Assembly: GCF_025961475.1 (NCBI RefSeq) | Contig: NZ_JAOQNS010000011.1 | Coordinates: 62,001-126,000, forward strand | Reading direction: 5' to 3' | DNA length: 64,000 bases | Source of the DNA: Rhodobium gokarnense | GTDB lineage: Bacteria; Pseudomonadota; Alphaproteobacteria; Rhizobiales; Rhodobiaceae | Part shown: positions 39,374-48,338 of the stretch, piece after piece | How positions within the stretch are numbered: the stretch's first letter is position 1 | Layout: every line of letters begins with the position of its first letter | Notes under the pieces: model-generated | What the model was told of the DNA's origin: nothing | Seen by the model: only the letters and a program-made list of their open reading frames with translations | Databases searched by the model: none | Program-made: the position numbers and the translations under genes

Positions 39374-39576
39374 GGCGGGTCTCCACTTTGGGGAGTCTTT
39401 TCGTTTGAAAGTCGTCTGCCCCTACCACATATGCGGCAAGGCCTGCCACAAGCTAAAGCCGCAGGGCGGGCGATGAGCCGGACCTGCGATCGGTCGCCGT
39501 TGCGACACTCGCGCATCCGGCAAACGGTTGGCCCGGCGGCAGGTTTCGGGCACAGTCGCGGCGTCCAAGGGAGTGT

Positions 39577-39604
39577 TTGCATTGCCTGAGCGGACCGTTA
39601 TAGT
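39577..39604 (+). promoter_or_regulatory. Likely yajC-secDF promoter in the 39374-39691 gap
   Basis: TTGCAT (39577-39582), 16 bp, TATAGT (39599-39604). The leader before yajC would be about 80 bases. The 318-bp gap must also contain the start region of the divergent ATPase gene; apart from the hairpin listed next I see nothing else in it. Confidence 0.5.
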
Positions 39605-39626
39605 CCGCGCCGAAATCACCGCGACA

Positions 39627-39657
39627 GTCCGCCGGCCCGGCAAACGGGCGGCCGGAC
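39627..39657 (+). promoter_or_regulatory. Leader hairpin before yajC
   Basis: GTCCG and GCCCG pair with CGGGC and CGGAC around a small internal loop, forming a stable stem within the predicted yajC leader and ending 35 bases before the start codon. No T-run follows. Role unknown. Confidence 0.35.
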
Positions 39658-39691
39658 GGTCCGCCACCAAAACCCAGTCAAGGAGTGGTCC

Positions 39692-40021
39692 ATGTTCGTG
39701 ACCCCGGCATTCGCCCAGTCGGGCACCGCTGCCCCCGGCGGCGATATGCTGATCAGCCTCATCCCGTTCGTGCTGATCTTCGTCATCATGTATTTCCTCA
39801 TCATCCGGCCGCAGCGCCAGCGGGTGAAGGAACATCAGACGATGGTCTCGGGCCTGCGCCGCGGCGACACGGTCGTCACCGGTGGCGGTCTCATCGGCAA
39901 GGTGTCCCGCGTCATCGACGACAACGAGATCCAGCTCGAACTGGCCGAGGGCATGAAGGTCCGCGTTGTGCGGGCCATGATCCACGAAGTCCGCTCCAAG
40001 GGCGAGCCGGCCAAGGAATAG
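39692..40021 (+). CDS. yajC: Preprotein translocase accessory subunit YajC
   Basis: 109 residues. One membrane helix (ISLIPFVLIFVIMYFLII) followed by the conserved RPQRQRVKEHQTMVSGLRRGD and a small soluble domain. It associates with SecDF at the Sec translocon. A strong AAGGAG site precedes the ATG. Gap of 84 bp to secD. Confidence 0.95.
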   Translation: MFVTPAFAQSGTAAPGGDMLISLIPFVLIFVIMYFLIIRPQRQRVKEHQTMVSGLRRGDTVVTGGGLIGKVSRVIDDNEIQLELAEGMKVRVVRAMIHEVRSKGEPAKE

Positions 40022-40105
40022 ACCGGCCAGGGACGACAAGGGGAAGGCAGGCGCCGCGGCGCCGGCTTCCCGTTTTATTTTCGTTGAAAGATCGGACGAG
40101 CGGAC

Positions 40106-41716
40106 ATGCTCTATTTCGCGCGCTGGAAAATCGCCCTCATCCTGCTGGTCGCCCTCGGCGGCTTCGTGCTGACGGCGCCAAACTTCTTTTCCCGCGAGAC
40201 GGTGGAAGCCTGGCCGAGCTGGATCCCGGGCAAGCAGCTCGTGCTCGGTCTCGACCTGCAGGGCGGCGTCTATCTGCTCTATGAGGTCGACAGCGAGGAC
40301 TACAAGGACAAGCGCCTGAAGACCCTCGTCGGCGATATCCGCAAGCTGCTCCGCGACCAGCCGCGCATCGGCTATACCGGCCTCGGCGTGCAGGGCGACA
40401 GCGTCCAGGTCCGCATCCGTGACACCGCCAAGGTGGCGGACGCCGAACGGCGCCTGCGCGATCTGCGCAACCCGCTGGAATCCAGCGTCTTCGGCAGCGA
40501 TCCGGTCGACGAGTTCCAGATGGAGACCGGCGAGGGCGGCCTGATCCGCTTCTCCTTCACCGAAGCGGGTCTTTCCCATCGCATCCGCAGCATCGTCTCG
40601 CAGTCGATCGAAGTCATCCGCCGGCGCATCGACGAGCTCGGCACCACCGAGCCGAGCATCCAGCGCCAGGGCGAGGACCGTGTGCTGGTCGAGGCGCCGG
40701 GCGAGAAGGACCCTCAGCGCCTGAAGTCGGTGATCGGCCAGACCGCCCAGATGACCTTCCACATGGTCGACGTCTCGACCCCCGTCGAGCAGGCGATCGA
40801 AGGCCGTCCGCCCCCGGGCTCCATGGTGATGTACACCACCGACGATCCGCCCGTGCCCTATCTCGTCAACGAGGCGCCGCTGCTGACCGGTGAGGACCTG
40901 ACCGACGCCCAGACGGGCTTCGACCAGCAGACCAACGAGCCGGTCGTCACCTTCCGCTTCAACACGGCGGGCGCCCGCAAGTTCGGCCTCATCACCCAGC
41001 AGAATGTCGGCCGTCCGTTCGCCATCGTGCTCGACGGCGAGATCATTTCCGCGCCGGTGATCCGCGAGCCGATCCTCGGCGGCTCCGGCCAGATTTCCGG
41101 CAACTTCACCGTCGAGGGCGCCAACGACCTGGCCGTGCTCCTGCGCGCCGGCGCGCTGCCGGCCAAGATGACCGCGATCGAGGAGCGCACGGTCGGACCG
41201 GGCCTTGGCGCCGACTCCATCGAGGCCGGCGAGGTCGCCTCGGTGATCGGCATGCTCGCCGTCGTCGTCTTCATGCTGGTGGCCTACGGGCTGTTCGGCA
41301 TCTTCGCCAACGCCGCGCTGATCGTGAACATGTTCCTGATCCTCGGCGCGCTGTCGGCGCTGGGGGCGACGCTGACCCTTCCGGGCATCGCCGGCATCGT
41401 GCTCACCATCGGCATGGCGGTCGACGCCAACGTGCTGATCTTTGAGCGCATCCGCGAGGAGGCGCGCCAGGGCAGATCGGCGATCGGCGCCATAGACGCC
41501 GGCTTCTCGCGGGCGCTCGGCACCATCTTGGACGCCAACATCACCACCTTCATCTCCGCCGTCATCCTGTTCCAGCTCGGCTCCGGCCCGATCCGCGGCT
41601 TCGCCGTGACGCTGGCCATCGGTATCGTCACGACGGTGTTCTCCGCCTTCACCTTCACGCGCTTCCTGGTGGCGCAGTGGGTGAAGATGCGGCGTCCGAC
41701 GGCCGTTCCGCTGTGA
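40106..41716 (+). CDS. secD: Protein translocase subunit SecD
   Basis: 536 residues. RND-superfamily membrane protein that uses the proton gradient to pull proteins through SecYEG. TM1 near residues 7-24, the LGLDLQGGVYLLYEVD motif, a long periplasmic P1 domain, and five C-terminal helices with the VTLAIGIVTTVFSAFTFTR end. DGEIISAPVIREPI is a conserved periplasmic block. 31 bp before secF; separate SecD and SecF, as in most proteobacteria. Confidence 0.97.
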   Translation: MLYFARWKIALILLVALGGFVLTAPNFFSRETVEAWPSWIPGKQLVLGLDLQGGVYLLYEVDSEDYKDKRLKTLVGDIRKLLRDQPRIGYTGLGVQGDSVQVRIRDTAKVADAERRLRDLRNPLESSVFGSDPVDEFQMETGEGGLIRFSFTEAGLSHRIRSIVSQSIEVIRRRIDELGTTEPSIQRQGEDRVLVEAPGEKDPQRLKSVIGQTAQMTFHMVDVSTPVEQAIEGRPPPGSMVMYTTDDPPVPYLVNEAPLLTGEDLTDAQTGFDQQTNEPVVTFRFNTAGARKFGLITQQNVGRPFAIVLDGEIISAPVIREPILGGSGQISGNFTVEGANDLAVLLRAGALPAKMTAIEERTVGPGLGADSIEAGEVASVIGMLAVVVFMLVAYGLFGIFANAALIVNMFLILGALSALGATLTLPGIAGIVLTIGMAVDANVLIFERIREEARQGRSAIGAIDAGFSRALGTILDANITTFISAVILFQLGSGPIRGFAVTLAIGIVTTVFSAFTFTRFLVAQWVKMRRPTAVPL

Positions 41717-41747
41717 TCGCCCGGGCACAAAGAGCGAGACTTCTTCC

Positions 41748-42695
41748 ATGAGATACCTTCGCCTGATCCCGGACGATACCAAGCTCCGGTTCATGACCTA
41801 CCGGTGGATCGCCTTTCCGGTGTCGATCACCGCGATGATCGCCTCGCTGGTGCTGTTCGCCATCCTCGGCCTCAATCTCGGCATCGACTTCAAGGGCGGC
41901 AGCCTGATCGAGATCCGCACCATCGACGGACCGGCCGACATCGGCGCCATCCGCTCCAGCCTCGGCGAGCTCAATCTCGGCGACGTCCAGGTGCAGGAAT
42001 TCGGTGCCCCCGACGACGTCCTCATCCGGATCGAGGACCAGGAGGGCGGCGAGGCCGCGCAGCAGCGTGCCGTGACGCTCATTCGCGGCACCCTCGGGGA
42101 GGAGGGCGTGGAATACCGCCGCGTCGAGGTGGTCGGACCGCGCGTCTCCGGCGAACTGGCCGAGGCCGGCACCATCGCCGTCGTCGTCGCGCTGTTTGCC
42201 GTTCTGCTCTACATCTGGTTCCGCTTCGAATGGCAGTTCGCGCTCGGCGCCGTTGCCGCCACCATCCACGACGTCGTCCTGACCATCGGCATGTTCTCGG
42301 TCCTCAGGCTCGACTTCACGCTCGCCTCGATCGCGGCGATCCTGACCATCGTCGGCTATTCGCTCAACGATACCGTGGTGGTCTATGACCGGGTGCGCGA
42401 GAACCTCCGGCGCTACAAGAAGATGCCGCTGCCGCAGCTCCTCGACCTGTCGATCAACAACACCCTGTCGCGCACGGTTCTCACCTCCCTGACGACGCTC
42501 CTGGCGCTGTTCGCGCTGTTCATCTTCGGCGGCGAGGTCATCCGCTCCTTCGTCTTTGCGATGATCTGGGGCATTTTCGTCGGCACCTACTCCTCTATAT
42601 TCATTGCCGCGCCGCTCTTGATCCATCTGAAGCTCAAGCGCGGCGGCAGCAAGGATGGAGGGGCGGAGACGGCAGAGACCGCCGAAGCCACTTAA
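41748..42695 (+). CDS. secF: Protein translocase subunit SecF
   Basis: 315 residues, six membrane helices. LNLGIDFKGGSLIEIRT is the first periplasmic signature and the SLNDTVVVYDRVRENLR motif the conserved cytoplasmic helix. Partner of SecD. The next gene starts six bases after the stop, so secF is transcribed with the two complex I assembly-factor homologues. Confidence 0.97.
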   Translation: MRYLRLIPDDTKLRFMTYRWIAFPVSITAMIASLVLFAILGLNLGIDFKGGSLIEIRTIDGPADIGAIRSSLGELNLGDVQVQEFGAPDDVLIRIEDQEGGEAAQQRAVTLIRGTLGEEGVEYRRVEVVGPRVSGELAEAGTIAVVVALFAVLLYIWFRFEWQFALGAVAATIHDVVLTIGMFSVLRLDFTLASIAAILTIVGYSLNDTVVVYDRVRENLRRYKKMPLPQLLDLSINNTLSRTVLTSLTTLLALFALFIFGGEVIRSFVFAMIWGIFVGTYSSIFIAAPLLIHLKLKRGGSKDGGAETAETAEAT

Positions 42696-42701
42696 ACAGA
42701 C

Positions 42702-43100
42702 ATGGTCAACGACGATAGCGGGCTCGTCTTCACGGCCCCGCACTTTCCCGGCCGGGCGCCGATCGACGCCTATGGCGACGGCCGCTTCAAATTTGCCGAA
42801 ATGGCCCATACCGGCTCGCTGCTGTGCCTGCCGAGCGGTATTGCGCCTTGGCCGTGTTCCGCGCCCGAAAACTTCGATGCCGAGGCCTTTGCCGGGGTCA
42901 TCGCCGAGGCCGGCGAGATCGACATCCTCCTCGTCGGCACCGGCAACGACCTGCGCCCGCTTGGGCCCGAGCTGAAGGCGCTGTTCCGCTCGCACGCGAT
43001 CAGCGCCGATGCCATGTCGACCGGTGCGGCCGTGCGCACCTACAACGTCCTCCTTGCCGAAAACCGCGCCGTGGCGGCGGCCCTCATCGCCGTCAAATAG
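42702..43100 (+). CDS. Mth938-like (DUF498) protein, NDUFAF3 homologue
   Basis: 132 residues with the Mth938/DUF498 fold signature: the FSGRAPIDAYGDGRFKF-like opening, LLVGTGNDLRPLGPEL and the STGAAVRTYNVLLAENRAVAAALI ending. The human relative NDUFAF3 is a respiratory complex I assembly factor; the role in bacteria is not firmly known. Position directly after secF, ahead of an NDUFAF6-like gene, suggests a membrane-complex assembly role. Confidence 0.85.
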   Translation: MVNDDSGLVFTAPHFPGRAPIDAYGDGRFKFAEMAHTGSLLCLPSGIAPWPCSAPENFDAEAFAGVIAEAGEIDILLVGTGNDLRPLGPELKALFRSHAISADAMSTGAAVRTYNVLLAENRAVAAALIAVK

Positions 43101-43122
43101 CGTTGGCGCAAGGGATTTTCGC

Positions 43123-43986
43123 GTGTCGTTCGACAAGGCCTATGACCACTGTTTCGATCTTGTGCGCCGGACCGACAAGGAGCGGTTCGTCAGCGGCCTG
43201 TTCGCGCCCGAGGATCGCCGCCGGCACCTCTATGCGCTCTATGCCTTCTACGCCGAGACGGCGGCCATCCGCGACCGGGTGAGCGACCCGCTGCCCGGCG
43301 AGATGCGCCTGCAATGGTGGCGCGACGCGATCACCGGCACCTGCCGCGGTGAGATCGAGGGCAATCCGCTGGCCGTCGCGCTCATGGACACCATCGAGCG
43401 CTTCGATCTCCCCCGCAACGTCTTCGCCGAGATTCTGGAAGCGCGCAGCTTCGATCTCTACGACGACCCGATGCCGTCCCTCGACGACCTCCACGCCTAT
43501 GCCCGCGAGACGACGTCGGCGCTGATCCGCCTGGCGGTCCGGATCCTCTGCGGTCGCTGCCGCCTCGACGTCGTCGAGGTCGCCAACCACGCCGGCATCG
43601 CCCAGACCGTTACCGAGGTGCTGCGCAATTTCCCCCGCGATGCCGCCCGTGGCCAGATGTTCCTGCCGCTCGACGTGCTCGGCCGCCACGGCGTCGACTG
43701 CGTCTCGGTCTGCGCCGGCAATGCCGACGCCGGGTTGCGGCCGGCAATGGCGGATCTCCGCGACGAGGTGCGCTACCACCTTGCCGAGACCCGCAGCGGC
43801 ATCGTCCGGCTGTCGCGTGACATCGCCCCGGCCTTCCTCACCACCTGCCTAGTGGAGCGCTATCTCGGCATCATGGAGCGTCCCGGCTACGATCCCTTCC
43901 GGACCGCCGTGGAACTGCCCCTGTGGCGCCGTCAGTGGATGCTGTGGCGGATGGCGGTCAAGGCACGGCGCCACTACGCCGCCTGA
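43123..43986 (+). CDS. Squalene/phytoene synthase family protein, NDUFAF6-like
   Basis: 287 residues from GTG at 43123 (AGGGA upstream). The fold is that of trans-isoprenyl diphosphate synthases: YALYAFYAETAAIRDRV, QWWRDAITG, YARETTSALIRLA and GIAQTVTEVLRNFPRDAARG. However, the first aspartate-rich motif (DxxxD) of real squalene and phytoene synthases is not present; the position reads AETAAIRD. That pattern fits the non-catalytic group containing human NDUFAF6, a complex I assembly factor. I therefore do not annotate it as a carotenoid or hopanoid enzyme. It lies 22 bp after the NDUFAF3-like gene. Confidence 0.8.
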   Translation: MSFDKAYDHCFDLVRRTDKERFVSGLFAPEDRRRHLYALYAFYAETAAIRDRVSDPLPGEMRLQWWRDAITGTCRGEIEGNPLAVALMDTIERFDLPRNVFAEILEARSFDLYDDPMPSLDDLHAYARETTSALIRLAVRILCGRCRLDVVEVANHAGIAQTVTEVLRNFPRDAARGQMFLPLDVLGRHGVDCVSVCAGNADAGLRPAMADLRDEVRYHLAETRSGIVRLSRDIAPAFLTTCLVERYLGIMERPGYDPFRTAVELPLWRRQWMLWRMAVKARRHYAA

Positions 43987-44080
43987 TCCTTTTTCCTGAC
44001 TGCAGCCGCAATCTCGCCCAACCTTGCAAGCAAGGACATTTCGGGCCGGCAGGCGATGCCGGCGAACGGGGAGGGGTTTC

Positions 44081-45871
44081 ATGTCCTGGGTGTCGCGCCA
44101 GTTCCAGCAATTGGGGCCGGAGGTCCGGTCCGTCGCGTCGCGCTTTCCGGTCGCCGTCGCCGGTTTCGCCGTGCTCACCGTCCTTGCCATCATGAAGGCC
44201 CATGAAGAGGTCCCGGCACCGCTGGTCGATGCCATCGAGAAGGTGCTGTTCGGGCTCGCTGTCGGCGGGCTCTATGCCGTTGCCGGCACGCTCTTCGGCG
44301 AGGCGCGGCGGCTGGGCGCGCTTCTTGGGCAGGGAATCGCTTTAGCGCTCTATGCCGGCGCCCTGGCGGTGGTGTTGGGCACCGGCGACCTCGGACCCGG
44401 CGATCTCTTCTTCCTCGGCGCTGCCGTCCTCCTCGTCGGCCTGGCGCCCTATCTGGCGAGAAAGGCCGACCTCGACGGCTTCTGGCTGTTCAACCAGCAG
44501 GCCTTCATCGGCGCCGTCTTTGCGCTCTTCGGCGCGCTGATGTTCTTCCTCGGCGTGCTCCTGATCGAGCAGAGCATCAAGATCCTGTTCGGCCTCGGCT
44601 CCGGCGATCTCGCCTTCAAGATCCTGCTGCCCGTCTCGCTGTGCTTCCTCGCCCCGGTCGCCTGGCTGGCGATGCTGCCGGTGGCCGGCACGCTGGAAAA
44701 GGCCGAGGGGCTGTCCGCGCTCGTCGTCTCGCCGGTCCATGTGCTGAACCGCTTCGTGCTGGTGCCACTGCTCACCGTCTATGCCGCCGTGCTCCTTGCC
44801 TATGCGGCGCAGATCGTCGTCAGCGGGGAATTGCCGAAGAACCAGATCGGCTGGATGGTCTCCGGCTTCGGCGCGATCGGCGCTCTCTCCTTCCTCGTGC
44901 TCTTCGGCGAGCGGGCCACCGTCGGGCCGTTCTTTGCCGGGTTCAGGCGCTTCTGGTTTCCGGCAACGATCATTCCCGTCATCCTCCTCGCCATCGCCGT
45001 CTGGCTGCGCGTCGATGCCTACGGCCTGACGCCGGAGCGGATTTTCCTCGTCCTCGTCGCCCTCTGGCTCGCCCTCATGGCGCTCGTCTTCACCGCAACG
45101 CTCGGCCGCGCCGACATCCGCCTCATCCCCGGCATCCTCGCCGTCCTCTTTCTCCTCGGCTCCCTCGGTCCCCTGAGCCCGGAGGCGCTGACAGCCCGGA
45201 GCCAGACCGCGCGCATCCTTGCCATGCTGACGGAGGCGGGAGCGATCGAGGACGGCCGGCTCGTCGCCGACCACGACGTCGGGGCCGGGATCGATGGCGA
45301 CACGCGCCGCAACCTCCGCTCCGCGCTGCAGGCCCTGCGCAATGTCGATAGGCTGGACGCCTTGCGGCCGCTGATCGCGGACGCCGACAAGGACGTGCTC
45401 GACAATGCCAGGGACAGCGGCGATGCCTATCGCCGGATTTCCACCCTCCTCGACATCGACCCGGCGAGCGTCCAAGCCCGCAGCCGCAAGGAAGCCCGCA
45501 TCGTCGCAAGGGGAACGCAGCTCTTCAGTGCCGACGGCGTCACCGTCTACGGGCCGTTCGACCTCTGGGCGATGAGCAACCGCGCGATCAAGGTCCGCGG
45601 CCTGGCCGTTTCGCGCATCGGCGAAACCGGCTTCCGGGTGGAGCTACGCGGCTCGGCCCCGCTGCGCTTCGATTTCGCCAACGCGATCGAGCGGGCGCTG
45701 GACCGGGCCGGCGATAAGGCGCTGAAGGCACCGCTCAGTAGAAGCGCCGTCGCCGGCGAGCGCCGCGTCACCATCACCGTCTATGACGGCCGGTTGCTCA
45801 AGGAAAAGGACGGACCCGTGCAGCTCTCGTCGGCGCGTTTCGTCGTCGTGGTGACGCCTCGGGGGCGCTGA
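44081..45871 (+). CDS. DUF4153 family membrane protein
   Basis: 596 residues. About ten hydrophobic helices in the first 380 residues, then a soluble C-terminal part of 210 residues (from about LGPLSPEALTARS). The layout and phrases such as the RFVLVPLLTVYAAVLLAY helix and the GERATVGPFFAGFRRFWFP loop fit DUF4153, whose function is unknown. The ATG at 44081 follows GGGGAGGGG; an upstream extension is arginine-rich and unlikely. Its stop is only four bases from that of convergent trmFO. Confidence 0.8.
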   Translation: MSWVSRQFQQLGPEVRSVASRFPVAVAGFAVLTVLAIMKAHEEVPAPLVDAIEKVLFGLAVGGLYAVAGTLFGEARRLGALLGQGIALALYAGALAVVLGTGDLGPGDLFFLGAAVLLVGLAPYLARKADLDGFWLFNQQAFIGAVFALFGALMFFLGVLLIEQSIKILFGLGSGDLAFKILLPVSLCFLAPVAWLAMLPVAGTLEKAEGLSALVVSPVHVLNRFVLVPLLTVYAAVLLAYAAQIVVSGELPKNQIGWMVSGFGAIGALSFLVLFGERATVGPFFAGFRRFWFPATIIPVILLAIAVWLRVDAYGLTPERIFLVLVALWLALMALVFTATLGRADIRLIPGILAVLFLLGSLGPLSPEALTARSQTARILAMLTEAGAIEDGRLVADHDVGAGIDGDTRRNLRSALQALRNVDRLDALRPLIADADKDVLDNARDSGDAYRRISTLLDIDPASVQARSRKEARIVARGTQLFSADGVTVYGPFDLWAMSNRAIKVRGLAVSRIGETGFRVELRGSAPLRFDFANAIERALDRAGDKALKAPLSRSAVAGERRVTITVYDGRLLKEKDGPVQLSSARFVVVVTPRGR

Positions 45872-45875
45872 GGCG

Positions 45876-47303
45876 CTATTCCGCCGCTGAACGGGTCGCG
45901 GCACCCGCAAGCCAGGCAGAAAAATCGGCCAGCGCCCGCCGGGACAGCGCCTGCTTCTTGGCGCGCGCCTTCTCCTTGCCGCGGAACCGCTTGACGTCTT
46001 CCGGCTTGACGATCTCCACCGGCGGGAACAGCCCGAAATTGACATTCATCGGCTGGAACGAGCGCGGTCCGGAGCCGCTCTCGTCGGCAAGATGCCCGCC
46101 GGTGATGTGGGAAAGCAGCGCCCCCGTCGCCGTCGTCACCGGCGGCGGGGCAAGCGGAAGGCCGAGGCGCTCGGCCGCGGCGAGGCGACCGGTGAGGAGG
46201 CCGATGGACGCCGATTCCACATAGCCCTCGCAGCCGGTGATCTGGCCGGCAAAGCGTAAGCGCGGGTCCGCCTTCAGGCGAAGCGTTTCGTCGAGCAGCT
46301 TCGGCGAATTGAGGAAGGTGTTGCGGTGCAGCCCGCCGAGCCGTGCGAACTCCGCATTCTCCAGACCGGGGATCATGCGAAAGACGCCGACCTGCGCGCC
46401 GTATTTCAGCTTCGTCTGGAAGCCGACCATGTTGTAGAGCGTGCCCAGCGCATTGTCCTGGCGGAGCTGGACGATCGCATAGGCCTTCACGTCCGGATTG
46501 TGCGGATTGGTCAGTCCGACCGGCTTCATCGGCCCGTGGCGCAGCGTCTCGCGGCCGCGCGCGGCCATCACCTCGATCGGCAGGCAGCCGTCGAAATAGG
46601 GCGTCGAGGCTTCCCAGTCCTTGAACTCGGTCTTGTCGCCGGCGATCAGCGCATCGACGAAGGCCTCGTATTGCTCCTTGTCCATCGGGCAGTTGAGGTA
46701 GTCGGCGCCGGTGCCGCCCGGGCCGGCCTTGTCGTAGCGCGACTGGAACCAGGCGGTGTCGAGGTCGATGCTGTCGAAATGGACGATCGGCGCGATCGCA
46801 TCGAAGAAGGCGAGGGCGTCCTCGCCGGTCAGTCCCCTCATCGCCTCGGCGAGCGCCGGCGAGGTGAGGGGGCCGGTGGCAAGGATGACGCTGTCCCAGT
46901 CCTCCGGCGGCAGGCCGGACACTTCCTCGCGGCGGATCTCGATGAGCGGATGGGCCTGAAGCGCGCCGGTGACAGCGGCGGCAAAGCCCTCCCGGTCAAC
47001 GGCGAGCGCCCCGCCCGCCGGCACCTGGTGGGCGTCGGCCGCCTCCATGATCAGCGATCCGGCAAGGCGCATTTCGGCATGCAGCACGCCGACGGCGTTG
47101 CCCTCCGCATCGTCGGAGCGGAACGAGTTGGAGCAGACCAGTTCGGCGAGATCGCCGGTCTTGTGGGCGTCCGTACCGCGCTCCGGGCGCATCTCGTGGA
47201 GGATGACCGGCACGCCGGCGCCGGCGATCTGCCAGGCGGCCTCGCTGCCGGCAAGGCCGCCGCCGACGACATGGACGGGGCTTGGGTGTGTTGGGTTCGA
47301 CAT
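45876..47303 (-). CDS. trmFO: Methylenetetrahydrofolate--tRNA-(uracil-5-)-methyltransferase TrmFO
   Basis: 475 residues. Makes ribothymidine 54 in tRNA using methylenetetrahydrofolate and [21 protein letters not shown] is the FAD-binding motif, [12 protein letters not shown] and [18 protein letters not shown] hold the conserved cysteine and C-terminal FAD contacts. The frame opens at 47339, but ATG at 47303 starts near the flavin-binding strand, as in relatives. Divergent from the lipoprotein gene at 47440. Confidence 0.95.
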   Translation of the reverse strand: MSNPTHPSPVHVVGGGLAGSEAAWQIAGAGVPVILHEMRPERGTDAHKTGDLAELVCSNSFRSDDAEGNAVGVLHAEMRLAGSLIMEAADAHQVPAGGALAVDREGFAAAVTGALQAHPLIEIRREEVSGLPPEDWDSVILATGPLTSPALAEAMRGLTGEDALAFFDAIAPIVHFDSIDLDTAWFQSRYDKAGPGGTGADYLNCPMDKEQYEAFVDALIAGDKTEFKDWEASTPYFDGCLPIEVMAARGRETLRHGPMKPVGLTNPHNPDVKAYAIVQLRQDNALGTLYNMVGFQTKLKYGAQVGVFRMIPGLENAEFARLGGLHRNTFLNSPKLLDETLRLKADPRLRFAGQITGCEGYVESASIGLLTGRLAAAERLGLPLAPPPVTTATGALLSHITGGHLADESGSGPRSFQPMNVNFGLFPPVEIVKPEDVKRFRGKEKARAKKQALSRRALADFSAWLAGAATRSAAE

Positions 47304-47439
47304 GGCCGGGAACCTATGGCCGCAGCGCCACGCTTTCAAGCGTTTCGCACGTCGGTCAGGTTTCTGACTTCCTCGTGTTTGGACTTCTTCCAGCGAACCC
47401 TTAAATTGCCAGAAGATTCAGTGATTCGGGTGATGCGGC

Positions 47440-48063
47440 ATGACGATTGGAAAGGCAGCGGCTGGCGTCGTCATCGCCGCGATGCTGGCCGGCTGCGCCG
47501 GTCAGATGGCGGGCGCACCGACCGCCTGGTACGGCGCCCACAACGCCGTTGCCCCCGGACCGGACCGCTTCGTCGTCTGCCACGCCTTCGGCTGTGCCCG
47601 GCGCACCTCGGTGAAGCTGACCCGCCGCGACCTCAATCGCCTGAAACGCATCCTGAGGGCGGGATACCGCTCGCCGGAGCGCGAGAGGAAGGCGATCGGC
47701 CGGGCGATCGCCTGGGCGGAGAAGCGCGTCGCGCCGGTGGTCGGATCGGCCAACGATATCGGCGGCCTCGACATGCACAATGCCGGCGTTGCCGGCCAGA
47801 TGGACTGTCTCGACGAGGCGACCAACACGACGAGCGTCCTCTTGATTGCCCAGAGCCACGGCTATCTGAAGCACCACCGGGTGGCGAGCCCGGTCGCCCG
47901 CGGCTTCTTCCTCGACGGGCGCTATCCCCATGCGACGGCGGTGATCGTGGAGAAGAAATCGGGCAGCGGCTATGCCGTTGATTCCTGGCCGCATGGCAAC
48001 GGGGTCGAGCCCGACATCATGCCGCTGGAGGCCTGGTTTGCCGCATCGCCCGCCTCGGGCTGA
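47440..48063 (+). CDS. Lipoprotein with transglutaminase-like Cys-His-Asp triad
   Basis: 207 residues. Signal sequence with lipobox LAGC (Cys19). The mature part contains QMDCLDEATNTTSVLL (Cys123), YPHATAVIVE (His164) and YAVDSWPHGNG (Asp181), in the order and spacing of papain-like transglutaminase or cysteine-peptidase folds. I do not know a named family. It is likely an outer-membrane or periplasmic lipoprotein acting on peptides or cell-wall material; substrate unknown. Single gene, divergent from trmFO, convergent to the DUF1127 gene. Confidence 0.72.
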   Translation: MTIGKAAAGVVIAAMLAGCAGQMAGAPTAWYGAHNAVAPGPDRFVVCHAFGCARRTSVKLTRRDLNRLKRILRAGYRSPERERKAIGRAIAWAEKRVAPVVGSANDIGGLDMHNAGVAGQMDCLDEATNTTSVLLIAQSHGYLKHHRVASPVARGFFLDGRYPHATAVIVEKKSGSGYAVDSWPHGNGVEPDIMPLEAWFAASPASG

Positions 48064-48091
48064 GCAGCGCTCTTACAAACATGTTTGCAGA

Positions 48092-48133
48092 GACAAAAAC
48101 ACCCGCCGGAGGGAGGAGAACCCGGCGGGTGTT
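48092..48133 (-). terminator. Rho-independent terminator of the DUF1127 gene
   Basis: On the minus strand, AACACCCGCCGG and its complement form a 12-bp stem around a 12-nt loop, followed by GTTTTTGTC. It lies 56 bp beyond the DUF1127 stop. Confidence 0.85.
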
Positions 48134-48188
48134 AATGGTCCGTCGACTTGGCGACGAACGGTGTCCGTATAGTTCGGTCGCGCGCCAC

Positions 48189-48338
48189 TTAGTGCGAGCA
48201 CCGGCGAGCGATATACGGAATGTCGGCGCGCGAAATACCGAGATCATGGAGCTCGTGCGAGGAAAGGCGCATCAGCTCGTTATAGGTCGCGTTGTATTTG
48301 CGCCACGAACGGTAGTTGCGAACGATGGTGTCGAACAT
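48189..48338 (-). CDS. DUF1127 (YjiS-like) small protein
   Basis: 49 residues: MFDTIVRNYRSWRKYN, then ELMRLSSHELHDLGISRADI, ending YIARRCSH. The arginine-rich, amphipathic form with the LSSHELHDLGISRADI phrase is the DUF1127 signature, abundant in alphaproteobacteria; members have been linked to RNA binding and stress or phosphate responses. The ATG at 48338 follows GGGTGAAG. A 13-nt palindrome CCGAG-TAT-CTCGG (48361-48373) lies 23 bp upstream, and a strong terminator lies downstream, so it is a self-contained small unit. Confidence 0.88.
   Translation of the reverse strand: MFDTIVRNYRSWRKYNATYNELMRLSSHELHDLGISRADIPYIARRCSH

Noticed and set aside
43123-43986. Annotation as an active phytoene or squalene synthase
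   Set aside because: The first aspartate-rich substrate-binding motif is missing and the neighbours point to the NDUFAF6-like group.
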